From DATCLS01 sp035296625 (GTDB lineage Bacteria > Actinomycetota > Acidimicrobiia > Acidimicrobiales > VFJN01): a stretch of DNA of 64,000 bases. Below, one piece after another: positions 17,176-26,036 of this stretch. A model generated the notes under the pieces. It was not told the DNA's origin and searched no databases. It saw nothing but the letters and a program-made list of their open reading frames with translations. Positions within the stretch are counted from its first letter, which is position 1. Each line of letters begins with the position of its first letter. The stretch covers positions 62,001 to 126,000 of the forward strand of contig DATHAO010000059.1 of NCBI GenBank assembly GCA_035296625.1, in the 5' to 3' direction. Both the position numbers and the translations under genes were made by a program.

Positions 17176-17571
17176 CTACTCGGTGATCTCCTTGATCTTC
17201 TCGGTCAGCTGGGGGTCGACCGGGCCGCCCGACTGCAGCGCCATGGCCTTCGTCATGTCGCCCTGCAGCTTGATCTTGCCGGCCATGAAGGCCTGCATCG
17301 CCGCCTGCGGGTTGTTGTCGACCATCATCGCCCTGGCGGTGTCGTAGTCGAGCGTCGCCGTCACGTCGGCCCCGTCGACGTGACCCGTGTCGAGCTCGAG
17401 GTGGCCGCTCGTCGTGTCCATGTGGGCGTCGACGCTGCCGTCGCCGAAGGGTACCTCGGTGATGACGAGGTTCATCTTCACCGGCTGCGGGGCGGTGACC
17501 GACCCGCCGTACTCCTCCCGCAGCTTCTTCGCTGCGTCGATCCACTCGTCGGACAGGAACTGGTAGGCCAC
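17176..17571 (-). CDS. SCP2 sterol-binding-domain protein
   Basis: A 131-residue cytoplasmic protein. The start is GTG 17571 because GGAGG lies 6 nt upstream. The SCP-2 fold signatures are the central V-D-G-A-D-V-T-A-T-L-D-Y strand and the C-terminal AGKIKLQGDMTKAMAL, typical of small bacterial SCP2-domain proteins that bind hydrophobic ligands such as sterols, fatty acids or acyl-CoA. It stands alone, downstream of and in the same direction as a lipoprotein gene 113 bp away. The ligand is unknown. Family assignment is firm. Confidence 0.88.
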   Translation of the reverse strand: MAYQFLSDEWIDAAKKLREEYGGSVTAPQPVKMNLVITEVPFGDGSVDAHMDTTSGHLELDTGHVDGADVTATLDYDTARAMMVDNNPQAAMQAFMAGKIKLQGDMTKAMALQSGGPVDPQLTEKIKEITE

Positions 17572-17684
17572 GGAGATCCTCCCTCGTCGGCACCCGGGCG
17601 CGCCGCATCGTAGTCCGATGGTCGCAGCGGAAATGCAAGCGTCGCCGGCGCGTGCGGGCACCGGCGGGGGAGGGCTGGGCCGGG

Positions 17685-18062
17685 TCAGCCGCCCATCGTG
17701 GCGGTCGAGTCGGCGCCCTCGGTGGAGTCGCTCGACCCGCCTCCGTCGCTGGGCTCCCCGGAGGACCCGCTGTCGCCGCTGCCGCTCTCGTCGACGCAGT
17801 CCGACAGGATGGAGTCGACCGGATCCCGCGTGTCCGCCGGGAAGTCCTCGGGGCTGGAGGCCGCGGCGAGGTCGTTGAGCTGGTCCTGGTTGAACTCGTC
17901 TTCGAAGGCGTCGCCCACGCAGGCCGCCTCCTCGGGGCTGAGCCCGGCGTCGGTCATGGCGTCGACCACGTCGCTGCGCTTGGCATCGCGGCTCGAGCAG
18001 CCCGACACTGTCAGCGCGGCCAGGGCGACGACGATGCCGGCGATCCGTCGACTAGGAGCCAT
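17685..18062 (-). CDS. Small putative lipoprotein
   Basis: A 125-residue secreted protein. The N-terminus MAPSRRIAGIVVALAALTVSGC is a lipoprotein signal with lipobox LTVSGC, so C22 should be the lipid-modified first residue. The mature part is acidic, with two more cysteines (SPEEAACVGDAF and SDCVDESG) that could form a disulfide, and it ends in a Ser/Gly/Asp-rich tail. The family is not recognised; it resembles other small actinobacterial lipoproteins with two conserved cysteines. Confidence 0.75.
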   Translation of the reverse strand: MAPSRRIAGIVVALAALTVSGCSSRDAKRSDVVDAMTDAGLSPEEAACVGDAFEDEFNQDQLNDLAAASSPEDFPADTRDPVDSILSDCVDESGSGDSGSSGEPSDGGGSSDSTEGADSTATMGG

Positions 18063-18225
18063 GGGGACAACAACCTCGTGCTAGGGCGGGGAATCGGTGT
18101 GGCGCTCGGCGGCGCCTGTGGCCGGGTGGCCGCCGAACCGACGGGGCAGGCTATCCGTGCGATCCGTGCAGGTCACGTCGGCGCCTGCCCGTCCGTCTCC
18201 GGCGGCAGCCGGTGACGTGGGCCCG

Positions 18226-18876
18226 TCAGATGCTGGCGGCCTGGCGACCGGTGCCGAGGTCGGCGATCGCCTGACGGGCGGCCGCCTCGTTCGCCGCCAG
18301 CATGCGGGCCAGGAGCCGGGCCACGAACGCCGACAGCTCGTCGAGCGACAGGTCCATCCGGCCGGTGCGGTGGAAGTGGCTGAACTGGCCGACCATGCCC
18401 ACGACGGCCACGGCGAGGCGGCCGGGCGGGTCGTCGGCGGTGACCGTGCCGTCGGCCTGCCCCTCACGGATCAGCCCCGCCACGTCGTGGATGTGCTGGT
18501 CGGTCCCGTGACGCAGCACGTCGGGCACGTTGCGGCCCTCCACCTCGAGCAGCGAGAAGAAGTGGGCGTGCTCGGCCATGAAGTACACGCTGGCCACGCC
18601 GCCCTGCAGCACGCGGGTGAGGGCGGGGGCGTCGTCGTCCATGGCGGCCCGCTGGTGGCGCCGCAGGCTCTGGCGGATGCTCGTCGCCAGCTCGCGGAAG
18701 ACCGCCTCCTTGTTCTCGAAGTACCAGTAGAAGAGGCCCTTCGCCACGCCTGCGGCGTCGACGATGTCGACCACGCGCGTGGCCGCGTAGCCTTGCTCGG
18801 CGAAGAGCTGGGCCGCGGCGTCGAGCAGTTGCTGCTTGCGCTCGGCGCCCTGGCTGGTGAGGTGGCGATCGGTCAT
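18226..18876 (-). CDS. TetR/AcrR family transcriptional regulator
   Basis: A 216-residue protein with an N-terminal helix-turn-helix at residues ~12-60: LLDAAAQLFAEQGYAATRVVDI and AGVAKGLFYWYFENKEAVF. The ligand-binding domain is of the TetR_C_33/FadR-like type (VYFMAEHAHFFSLLEVEGRN). It is divergent from an esterase gene, and the 97-bp gap holds a clean 16-bp dyad. It probably represses itself and the esterase. The ligand may be a fatty or ester compound, inferred only from the neighbour. Confidence 0.88.
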   Translation of the reverse strand: MTDRHLTSQGAERKQQLLDAAAQLFAEQGYAATRVVDIVDAAGVAKGLFYWYFENKEAVFRELATSIRQSLRRHQRAAMDDDAPALTRVLQGGVASVYFMAEHAHFFSLLEVEGRNVPDVLRHGTDQHIHDVAGLIREGQADGTVTADDPPGRLAVAVVGMVGQFSHFHRTGRMDLSLDELSAFVARLLARMLAANEAAARQAIADLGTGRQAASI

Positions 18877-18939
18877 GGGTGTGGGCCGCTGGCGGGGGCG
18901 GCGGTCCCCGGGGCGCGGTCGGGCACAGTGTGTCCCCCC

Positions 18940-18955
18940 TTGACCGGCGGGTCAA
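18940..18955. promoter_or_regulatory. TTGACC-GGCG-GGTCAA dyad, likely TetR operator
   Basis: This is a perfect inverted repeat with 6-bp arms and a 4-bp spacer, centred between the divergent TetR (start 18876) and esterase (start 18974) genes. The left arm TTGACC also resembles a -35 element for the esterase. A repressor bound here would block RNA polymerase on that side. Confidence 0.6.
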
Positions 18956-18973
18956 TCAACGGGAAGGTGGCGC

Positions 18974-19744
18974 ATGGCCCGAACGAGCGATGGCAAGGAC
19001 ATCATCCCCGGCTGCGAGCCCTGGTCGTCCGCCGGTGGACGCGACGGCGTGCTGGTGCTCCACGGCTTCACCGGCTCGCCGCAGTCCGTGCGCGGCCTGG
19101 CCGAGGCGTTCGCCGCCGCCGGCTTCACGGTCGAGCTCCCGCGGCTGCCGGGCCACGGCACCTCGGTCGACGACATGCTCACGACCACGTGGGACGACTG
19201 GACGGCGACCGCCGAGCAGGCCTACGAGGCGCTCGCCGCCCGGTGCGACCGCGTGCTGGTCGCCGGCCTGTCGATGGGCGGCACGCTCACCCTGTGGCTG
19301 GCCGCCCGCCACCCCGACATCGCCGGCATCGTGTGCGTCAACCCGCTCATCGACGTGACCGACCCGGTCGCCGACTTCGCCCGCCAGGCGATCGAATCCG
19401 GCAGCGACCGCATCGACTCGATCGGCAACGACGTCGCCGACCCCGCCGCCCGCGAGAAGGCCTACGAGGCCACGCCGCTGGCGCCGCTGCTCAGCCTGCA
19501 CGCCGCCGCCGTCGCCCTGCGCCCCGAGCTCGGCCGGGTCACCAGCCCGCTGCTGCTGCTCACCAGCCCCCAGGACCACGTTGTCCGCCCCGTTGACAGC
19601 GACGCGATCGCCGCCGCAGTGTCCGGCCCGGTCGAGCGGGTCGCGCTCGAGCGCAGCTTCCACGTCGCCACGCTCGACTACGACAAGGACCTCATCGAGG
19701 AGCGAGCGGTGGCCTTCGCCCGGAAGCTCACGCCGGCGAGCTGA
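18974..19744 (+). CDS. Alpha/beta hydrolase (carboxylesterase, Est30-like)
   Basis: A 256-residue serine hydrolase starting at ATG 18974 with an AAGG-type ribosome-binding site. It has the oxyanion motif LHGFTGSP at residues ~27-34, nucleophile S100 in GLSMGG, D201 in SPQDHVV and H230 in SFHVATLDYD, so the full triad is present. The closest known type is the Geobacillus Est30 / monoglyceride-lipase-like carboxylesterases, which cleave short to medium acyl esters. There is no signal peptide, so it acts in the cytoplasm. The divergent TetR and shared operator suggest induction by its substrate or product. Confidence 0.9.
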   Translation: MARTSDGKDIIPGCEPWSSAGGRDGVLVLHGFTGSPQSVRGLAEAFAAAGFTVELPRLPGHGTSVDDMLTTTWDDWTATAEQAYEALAARCDRVLVAGLSMGGTLTLWLAARHPDIAGIVCVNPLIDVTDPVADFARQAIESGSDRIDSIGNDVADPAAREKAYEATPLAPLLSLHAAAVALRPELGRVTSPLLLLTSPQDHVVRPVDSDAIAAAVSGPVERVALERSFHVATLDYDKDLIEERAVAFARKLTPAS

Positions 19745-19786
19745 GGCTCGGGGCCGCGGACCAGGGTCGCGTGGGGTATTCCGTCG

Positions 19787-20776
19787 ATGCCGGACGACGA
19801 GCGCCCGGGCCACCCTGACGGCATGAGCGACCAGCCCTTCCCCCCGCGGCGCGCGCAGGACCAGGGGCGCCCCCAGGCCGGCTATCCCCGGCCGATCGAG
19901 CCCGGCTACCCCGGGCCGACCCCGACCAGCTACCCCGGGTCGGCCCAGCCGGGCTACCCGCCGCCCGGCGGTCCCCCCGGGCGTCCGCCCGGGGCGTACG
20001 GGCCGGGGCCCGGCGGTCCGGGCGGACCCGGCGGTCCCGCTCCCCGGCGGCGGTCGGGCGCTCTCGTCGTGGTCCTCATCGTGGTCGTGGCGCTCGTTGT
20101 CGGCGGGGCGGCGTTCGTGGTGGCGAGCGGCGGTGACGACGGCGCCGAGCCCGAGGTGCGCAACGACCTCACGCTCGCCGAGCTCGACCCCGCGCTCCTC
20201 GCCGCCGCGGACCTCCCCGAGACGTTCACCGAGGTGACCTGGGGGGCCGACTCGGGCGACGAGCTCAGCCCCGACGACATGGACGCCTCCGAGGAGTGCA
20301 CGGAGGCCCTGCGGCGCTTCGCCGTGAACGACGGCGACGAGCAGGAGACCGGCTCGGAGTTCGACAGCGTCGACGGGGCCACCATGACCCACACGCTCTC
20401 GCTCGTGCAGGCCGACGACCCACCGATCGGCGACGTACGCGACGCGGTCGGCTCGTGCGGCACGTTCGGCTACGACGACGGCGAGGACGCCGGCCAGATC
20501 ACCCTCGAGGCCACCTCGGTCGACGGCATCGGCGACGAGGCGCTCGGCATCAGCATGCTGGTCGAGACCGAGTCCCAGGGCACGCCCGTCAGCGTCGAGA
20601 TGTACGGCATCCTCGTCGACAGGGACGGCATCCACTCGTCGGTTCGGGCCACCGGCGCGCTGCCGCCGGACTACCAGCCCGGTGACTCGATCGTCTCGGA
20701 CCCGGCCGACCGCGACCTGGTCCGTCAGGCGGCCGAGGCGATCGACGCCAAGGTGGAGAACGTGGTCGCCGGCTGA
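19787..20776 (+). CDS. Membrane-anchored protein with Gly/Pro-rich N-terminus and extracytoplasmic domain
   Basis: About 329 residues. Residues ~1-85 are Pro/Gly/Tyr-rich and cytoplasmic (repeated Y-P-G and G-P-G-G). Residues ~92-115 form one transmembrane helix (LVVVLIVVVALVVGGAAFVV). The rest is a soluble outer domain with TLAELDPALLAAADLPETF, resembling actinobacterial lipoprotein/LpqN-like or PknH-sensor-like domains, without firm assignment. Two starts are possible: ATG 19787, 7 nt after a GGGTAT box, or ATG 19823 (MSDQPF). Neither has a clear ribosome-binding site. Confidence 0.75.
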   Translation: MPDDERPGHPDGMSDQPFPPRRAQDQGRPQAGYPRPIEPGYPGPTPTSYPGSAQPGYPPPGGPPGRPPGAYGPGPGGPGGPGGPAPRRRSGALVVVLIVVVALVVGGAAFVVASGGDDGAEPEVRNDLTLAELDPALLAAADLPETFTEVTWGADSGDELSPDDMDASEECTEALRRFAVNDGDEQETGSEFDSVDGATMTHTLSLVQADDPPIGDVRDAVGSCGTFGYDDGEDAGQITLEATSVDGIGDEALGISMLVETESQGTPVSVEMYGILVDRDGIHSSVRATGALPPDYQPGDSIVSDPADRDLVRQAAEAIDAKVENVVAG

Positions 20777-20888
20777 GCGCAGCCGACCACCCGAGCGCCC
20801 AGCACGTCCGCCGGCCCGGCGGCGCCCGCCGGGGCCGGACGCGGAACGGTGACGGGCGGTGGCCCGGGCGCTCCTACCATGGGCGCCC

Positions 20889-21188
20889 ATGGCCAAGATC
20901 ACCCGCGATGAGGTCGTGCACGTGGCCCGGCTCGCCCGCCTCGAGCTGACGGCCGACGAGGTCGAGACGTTCACCGACCAGCTCGCCAAGGTGCTCGACC
21001 ACGCGGCCGACGTCGAGGCGCTCGACGTCGGCGACGTGCCGCCCACCGCCCACCCCTACCCGTTGGCCAACGTGCTGCGGCCCGACGAGCTTCGCCCGTC
21101 GCTCGACCGCCAGGCGGTCCTCGACGGCGCTCCCGTGGCCGAGCAGGGCCAGTTCCGCGTCCCGCCCGTCCTCGGGGAGGCCCCGTGA
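20889..21188 (+). CDS. gatC: Aspartyl/glutamyl-tRNA amidotransferase subunit C
   Basis: A 99-residue protein, MAKITRDEVVHVARLARLEL, the canonical GatC N-terminus. GatC stabilises the GatA-GatB complex that converts Glu-tRNA(Gln) and Asp-tRNA(Asn) to their amidated forms. ATG 20889 was preferred over upstream in-frame codons because it gives the family N-terminus; TACCAT ends 8 nt upstream. The stop overlaps the gatA start (GTGA). Confidence 0.95.
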   Translation: MAKITRDEVVHVARLARLELTADEVETFTDQLAKVLDHAADVEALDVGDVPPTAHPYPLANVLRPDELRPSLDRQAVLDGAPVAEQGQFRVPPVLGEAP

Positions 21189-22636
21189 TCGCCGTCCCCA
21201 CACCCGGGGTGAACGCGCTCGACATCGCCCGGTCCGTCCGGGCCGGCGACCGTCTCGCCGTCGACGTCGTCGACGAGCACCTGGCCGCCATCGCCGAGCG
21301 AGATGGCGAGATCCACGCGTTCAACCTGGTCATGGCCGACGAGGCCCGGCAGGCGGCGCTCGCCATCGACCGGCGGGTCGCGGCCGGCGAGGACCCGGGT
21401 CCGCTCACCGGCGTGCCCGTGGCCCTGAAGGACAACCTGTGCACGGCCGGCATCCCCACCACGTGCTCGTCGCGCATCCTCGAGGGCTGGCGGCCCCCCT
21501 ACGACGCGACCGTGGTCGAGCGCCTGCGCGCCGCCGGGGCGATCGTGGTGGGCAAGACGAACCTCGACGAGTTCGCCATGGGCAGCTCGACCGAGAACTC
21601 GGCGTTCGGCCCCACCCGCAACCCCCACGACACGTCGCGCGTCCCGGGCGGGTCGTCGGGCGGGTCGGCCGCGGCCGTGGCCGCCCGGTTCGCCCCGCTG
21701 GCCCTCGGCTCCGACACCGGCGGCTCGATCCGCCAGCCCGCGGCCCTCTGCGGCGTCGTCGGCGCCAAGCCCACCTACGGCAGGGTGTCGCGCTACGGCC
21801 TCGTGGCGTTCGCCAGCTCGCTCGACCAGATCGGCCCCTTCGCCCGCACCGTCGGCGACGCCGCGGCCCTGTTCGAGGCCATCGGCGGCCACGACCCGTG
21901 CGACGCGACGTCGATACCGCGGCCGGTGCCGGCCGTGAGCGCCGCCCTCGACCGCGGGGTCGCGGGCCTGCGCGTGGGCCTGGTGAGCGAGCTGCTCGAC
22001 GCGGAGGGCATCGAGCCGGACGTCGCCGCCCGGGTGCGCCAGGCCGCCGAGGCGCTCGAGCAGGCGGGCGCCAAGGTCGACGACGTGTCGGTCCCGGCCG
22101 TGATCTACGGCCTGTCGGCCTACTACCTGATCGCCCCCGCCGAGGCGTCGAGCAACCTGGCGCGCTACGACGGCGTGCGCTTCGGGCTGCGCGTCGAAGC
22201 CCCCACGACCGGCGAGATGTACGACCGCACCCGTACCGCCGGGTTCGGGGCCGAGGTCAAGCGGCGCATCATGCTCGGCACCTACGCACTCTCCGCCGGC
22301 TACTACGACGCCTTCTACGGCAAGGCCCAACGGGTGCGCACGCTCATCCTGCGCGACTTCCAGGCGGCCTACGAACGCGTCGACGTGCTGCTGGCACCGA
22401 CGTCGCCGTCCACGGCGTTCCCCCTCGGGGCGAAGACCTCTGACCCGCTCACGATGTACCTCAACGATGTCTGCACCATCCCCTCCAACCTTTCCGGCGA
22501 CCCCGCCGTGTCGGTCCCGTTCGGCACCGGCGACGACGGCCTGCCGGTCGGCGTCCAGGTGCTCGCGCCGGCCCTCGGCGAGGAGGTCATGTTCCGCGTG
22601 GCGGCGGCCCTCGAACCCGCCGTTCCCGCGGTCTGA
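21185..22636 (+). CDS. gatA: Aspartyl/glutamyl-tRNA amidotransferase subunit A
   Basis: A 483-residue amidase-signature enzyme that releases ammonia from glutamine for the GatCAB complex. The Ser-cisSer-Lys triad is present as K82 (ALKDNL), S157 (GGSSGGSAAAV) and S181 (DTGGSIRQP). The start GTG overlaps the gatC stop by 4 nt, so translation is coupled. GatB is not next; two unrelated genes intervene. Confidence 0.96.
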   Translation: MIAVPTPGVNALDIARSVRAGDRLAVDVVDEHLAAIAERDGEIHAFNLVMADEARQAALAIDRRVAAGEDPGPLTGVPVALKDNLCTAGIPTTCSSRILEGWRPPYDATVVERLRAAGAIVVGKTNLDEFAMGSSTENSAFGPTRNPHDTSRVPGGSSGGSAAAVAARFAPLALGSDTGGSIRQPAALCGVVGAKPTYGRVSRYGLVAFASSLDQIGPFARTVGDAAALFEAIGGHDPCDATSIPRPVPAVSAALDRGVAGLRVGLVSELLDAEGIEPDVAARVRQAAEALEQAGAKVDDVSVPAVIYGLSAYYLIAPAEASSNLARYDGVRFGLRVEAPTTGEMYDRTRTAGFGAEVKRRIMLGTYALSAGYYDAFYGKAQRVRTLILRDFQAAYERVDVLLAPTSPSTAFPLGAKTSDPLTMYLNDVCTIPSNLSGDPAVSVPFGTGDDGLPVGVQVLAPALGEEVMFRVAAALEPAVPAV

Positions 22637-22676
22637 GGCAGGGCACGGTCAGGTAGGTTGCCGCCAGGAGGAGCGT

Positions 22677-22886
22677 TTGGCGGATCACACGATGGTGGGG
22701 AAGATCGGCCGTGTCACGGGCACGATCGCCCCCGGCAGGTTGGGCGAGGTCATGGTGCCCATCCGCGGCGGGACAGAGGCGTTCCACGCATACGCGAGCG
22801 ATGGCGACGAGACCATCACCGTCGGCTCGCGCGTGGTGATCGTGGAGTACTTCCCACCCCGCACCGTTGTGGTCACGCCGATGTGA
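22677..22886 (+). CDS. Small NfeD-like OB-fold protein (SPFH partner)
   Basis: A ~69-residue protein resembling the C-terminal OB domain of NfeD: VGKIGRVTGTIAPGRLGEVM, then SDGDETITVGSRVVIVEY. TTG 22677 is chosen because AGGAGG lies 5 nt before it, whereas ATG 22692 would be 20 nt from that site; the ATG gives a 64-residue product. Unlike full NfeD, it lacks membrane helices. NfeD proteins partner with SPFH/flotillin proteins in membrane microdomains, and an SPFH gene follows 25 bp later. Confidence 0.82.
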   Translation: MADHTMVGKIGRVTGTIAPGRLGEVMVPIRGGTEAFHAYASDGDETITVGSRVVIVEYFPPRTVVVTPM

Positions 22887-22911
22887 CGCCCCACGTCGAA
22901 GAGGGGGTCCC

Positions 22912-24471
22912 ATGGAGACCACGTACCTGATGGCCGGCGGTGCCGTCCTCGGGGTCATCCTGCTCGTCACGCTGTTCAAGCTGATGTGGCGGGTGGCCGA
23001 GCCGAACGAGGCGCTCGTCATCTCGGGCCTGCGCCAGGGCGCGGCCGAGGGACCCGAGGCCAGCCTCGGGTTCAAGGTCATCACCGGCAAGGGCACGCTG
23101 GTCATCCCCGGCGTGCAGACCGTCCGCCGACTGTCGCTCGACCTGCGCCAAGCCGAGCTCGTCACCGAGTGCGTGACCCACCAGGGCATCCCGCTCGGCA
23201 TCCGCGGCGTCGTGATCTACAAGGTGGGCGACGACTTCGCCTCGATCGCCAATGCCGCCCGCCGGTTCCTCGACCAGCAGCAGCAGATGGACTACCGGGT
23301 GCACAACGTGTTCGCCGGTCACCTCCGGGCCATCGTCGGCTCGATGACGGTCGAGGAGATGATCCGCGACCGCGAGAAGCTCACGGAACTCACCCGGGCG
23401 TCCTCGGGTGTCGAGATGGAGAAGCTCGGCCTGATCGTCGACTCGCTGCAGATACAGGAGATCGAGGACCCGACCGGCTACATCAAGAACCTGGCCATGC
23501 CGCATGCCGCGGCCGTGCAGCGCGAGGCCCGCATCGCCCAGGCGGCCGCCGACCGCGACGCCACGCAGGCCGAGCAGGCGGCCGACGCCCAGAAGGCCTC
23601 AGCCCGCCGCGAGAGCCTCATCAAGCAGGCCGGCTTCCAGGCGGAGATCGACGAGGCGGCGGCCACCGCCCAGCAGGCCGGGCCCTTGTCCGACGCCACC
23701 GCCCGCCAGAAGGTCGTGGTCGAGGAGACCGCGGTCGCCGAGCTCGAGGCCCGGCGCGAGGAGCAGCGCCTGCAGGCGAGCGTGCGCAAGCCCGCCGACG
23801 CCCAGGCCTACCAGAAGGTCACCCTGGCCCGGGCCGAGCGCGACGCCCGGGTGTCGGCCGCCGAGGCGCGCCGCCAGGAGGTCGAGCTCGACGCCGCCGC
23901 CAACGCCCAGCGCGTGAAGCTCGAGGCCGAGGCGGCCGCCCACCGGGTGCGCGCCGAGTTCGTCGCCCAGGCCGACGCCACCCGGGCCGTGGGCGAGGCC
24001 GACGCGGACGCCACCCGGGCCCGCGGCAAGGCCGCAGCCGACGCCGCCCAGGCCCGGGGCCTCGCCGAGGCGAACGCCATCAAGGCCCGGGCCGACGCCC
24101 TCGCCGAGAACCAGGACGCGGTCATCGGCCAGCAGCTGGCCGAGCAGTGGCCGGCCATCGTCGAGGCGGCGGCCAAGCCCATCGGGGCGATCGACCAGAT
24201 GATCGTGCTGAACGGCGCGCAGGGCCTCTCCGAGGTGCTGGCGCAGGCGCTCAGCCAGGGCGTGACCGGGCTCAAGCTGGCCCGGGGCCTGCTCGGCGGC
24301 GACCTGGGCGGCGACGAGAGGCCCTCGACGAACGGGCACCACGACGAGCCGACGACGCCGCCGATCGCCGGCAGGGCGCGGACGTCTGGGACGCCCGGCC
24401 CGTCGAGCGCGTTCGGCACCGCCTCGGCGGCCGACGCCGACGACGTCGCCAACCCCGAGCGGCCCGAGTAG
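22912..24471 (+). CDS. SPFH/Band-7 flotillin-like protein
   Basis: A 519-residue protein. One N-terminal transmembrane helix (residues ~4-25) is followed by an SPFH domain (~30-200, RRLSLDLRQAELVTECVTHQG). A long Ala/Glu/Arg/Gln coiled coil of heptad-like repeats (~205-410) then leads to a C-terminal segment (NAIKARADALAENQDAVIGQ) and a disordered tail. Flotillins scaffold membrane domains and membrane-protein complexes. ATG 22912 follows a GAGGGGG site. It is transcribed with the NfeD-like gene inside the gatA-gatB interval. Confidence 0.92.
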   Translation: METTYLMAGGAVLGVILLVTLFKLMWRVAEPNEALVISGLRQGAAEGPEASLGFKVITGKGTLVIPGVQTVRRLSLDLRQAELVTECVTHQGIPLGIRGVVIYKVGDDFASIANAARRFLDQQQQMDYRVHNVFAGHLRAIVGSMTVEEMIRDREKLTELTRASSGVEMEKLGLIVDSLQIQEIEDPTGYIKNLAMPHAAAVQREARIAQAAADRDATQAEQAADAQKASARRESLIKQAGFQAEIDEAAATAQQAGPLSDATARQKVVVEETAVAELEARREEQRLQASVRKPADAQAYQKVTLARAERDARVSAAEARRQEVELDAAANAQRVKLEAEAAAHRVRAEFVAQADATRAVGEADADATRARGKAAADAAQARGLAEANAIKARADALAENQDAVIGQQLAEQWPAIVEAAAKPIGAIDQMIVLNGAQGLSEVLAQALSQGVTGLKLARGLLGGDLGGDERPSTNGHHDEPTTPPIAGRARTSGTPGPSSAFGTASAADADDVANPERPE

Positions 24472-24554
24472 GTCCCACCGCGGCCGCCCCGCCCCGTGCG
24501 GGTCGGGCGGCCACGCCGCCGGGAACCCGGGACGGGGGCCCTCCGGGGGCGCCC

Positions 24555-24560
24555 TAACCT
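24555..24560 (+). promoter_or_regulatory. -10 box of a probable leaderless transcript (gatB)
   Basis: TAACCT ends 6 nt before the gatB ATG at 24567, in a short gap with no ribosome-binding site. gatB may thus have its own promoter in addition to read-through from gatA. Confidence 0.5.
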
Positions 24561-24566
24561 GAGGCC

Positions 24567-25991
24567 ATGGCTTCCGAGTGGGAGACGATCATCGGGCTCG
24601 AGGTCCACTGCGAGCTCGCGACCGCCACCAAGCTGTTCTGCGGCTGCCCGAACCGCTTCGGCGACGAGCCGAACACGAACGTCTGTCCCGTGTGCCTGGG
24701 ACTGCCCGGCTCGCTACCCGTGCTGAACGAGCAGGCCGTCGAGCTGTCGATGCGGCTCGGGCGGGCGCTCGACTGCGAGGTGCGCCGGTCGGTCTTCGCC
24801 CGGAAGAACTACTTCTATCCCGACATGCCGAAGGACTACCAGATCAGCCAGTACGACCTGCCGATCAACACCGACGGGCGCCTCGAGCTGCCGTCCGGCC
24901 AGGTCATCGGCATCGAACGGGCCCACATCGAGGAGGACACGGGCAAGTCGATCCACGTCGGCGGCGGCGGGCGCATCCATGACGCCGGCTACAGCCTCGT
25001 CGACTACAACCGGGCGGGCGTCCCGCTGCTGGAGATCGTGTCGCGGCCCGACCTGCGTTCGGCCGACGACGCCCGGGTCTACGTGTCCGAGCTGCGGGCC
25101 GTGCTGCTGACCACCGGGGCCTCCGACGCCAAGATGGAGGAGGGGTCGCTGCGGGTCGACGCCAACGTGTCGGTCCACCACCCCGGCGAGCCGTTCGGCA
25201 CCCGCTGCGAGATCAAGAACCTGAACTCGCTGCGGTCGCTCGGGCGGGCCATCGACTACGAGGTCCGCCGTCAGATCGACGTCCGCGAGGCCGGTGGGGC
25301 GATCCGCCAAGAGACCCGCCACTGGAACGAGGCCGAGGGCCGCACCGGCACCCTACGTGTCAAGGAGGAGGCCGAGGACTACCGCTACTTCCCCGAGCCC
25401 GACCTCGTGCCGCTCGACCCGGGCGACGAGTGGGTGGCCCGCATCGACGCCGCCCTGCCGGTGCTGCCCGCCGCCCGGCGCACCCGCCTGGCCGCCGCGG
25501 CCGGCGTGGGCTCGACCGACGGTCCGGTGGCCGTCGCAGTGGCGCGCGGGCTCGACGAGCTTGCGCTCGACGCCATCGCCGCCGGCGCGGACGCCGGCCG
25601 GGTCCTCACCCACGTCGAGCACAACCTGGCGGTCGAGGGCGCCGATGCCGTCGACCCGACCCGGCTGGCCGCCCTCGTGAAGCTCGAAACCAGCGGCGAG
25701 CTCACCGCCACCCAGGCCAAGGCCGTGCTGGCCGAGATGGTCGCCTCGGGCGACGACCCGGCGGCCATCGCCAGGGCGAAGGGCTTCGAGGCCATGGGGG
25801 CCGACGCGCTCGGCACCGCGCTCGACGAGATCCTCGCCGCCCACCCCGACGAGTGGTCCCGCTACGTCGCGGGCGACGACAAGGCCCGCGGCAAGCTGAA
25901 CGGCTTCTTCGTCGGCCAGGTCATGCGCGCCACGAAGGGCCAGGCCGACGGCAAGGCCGTCACCGCGCTGCTGCGCGAGCGCGCCGGTTGA
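24567..25991 (+). CDS. gatB: Aspartyl/glutamyl-tRNA amidotransferase subunit B
   Basis: A 474-residue protein. The N-terminal kinase-like domain opens with ETIIGLEVHCELAT and contains PNTNVCPVCLGLPGSLPVLN and YFYPDMPKDYQISQYD. The C-terminal YqeY-like tail domain (from ~residue 320) binds the tRNA. GatB activates the tRNA-bound Glu or Asp by phosphorylation and receives ammonia from GatA. The sequence is full length. Its separation from gatCA by NfeD-like and SPFH genes is unusual. Confidence 0.96.
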   Translation: MASEWETIIGLEVHCELATATKLFCGCPNRFGDEPNTNVCPVCLGLPGSLPVLNEQAVELSMRLGRALDCEVRRSVFARKNYFYPDMPKDYQISQYDLPINTDGRLELPSGQVIGIERAHIEEDTGKSIHVGGGGRIHDAGYSLVDYNRAGVPLLEIVSRPDLRSADDARVYVSELRAVLLTTGASDAKMEEGSLRVDANVSVHHPGEPFGTRCEIKNLNSLRSLGRAIDYEVRRQIDVREAGGAIRQETRHWNEAEGRTGTLRVKEEAEDYRYFPEPDLVPLDPGDEWVARIDAALPVLPAARRTRLAAAAGVGSTDGPVAVAVARGLDELALDAIAAGADAGRVLTHVEHNLAVEGADAVDPTRLAALVKLETSGELTATQAKAVLAEMVASGDDPAAIARAKGFEAMGADALGTALDEILAAHPDEWSRYVAGDDKARGKLNGFFVGQVMRATKGQADGKAVTALLRERAG

Positions 25992-26036
25992 GAAACCGCT
26001 CGGCGCCCAGGCCCGCCGACGGGCAGGCTGGGCACC

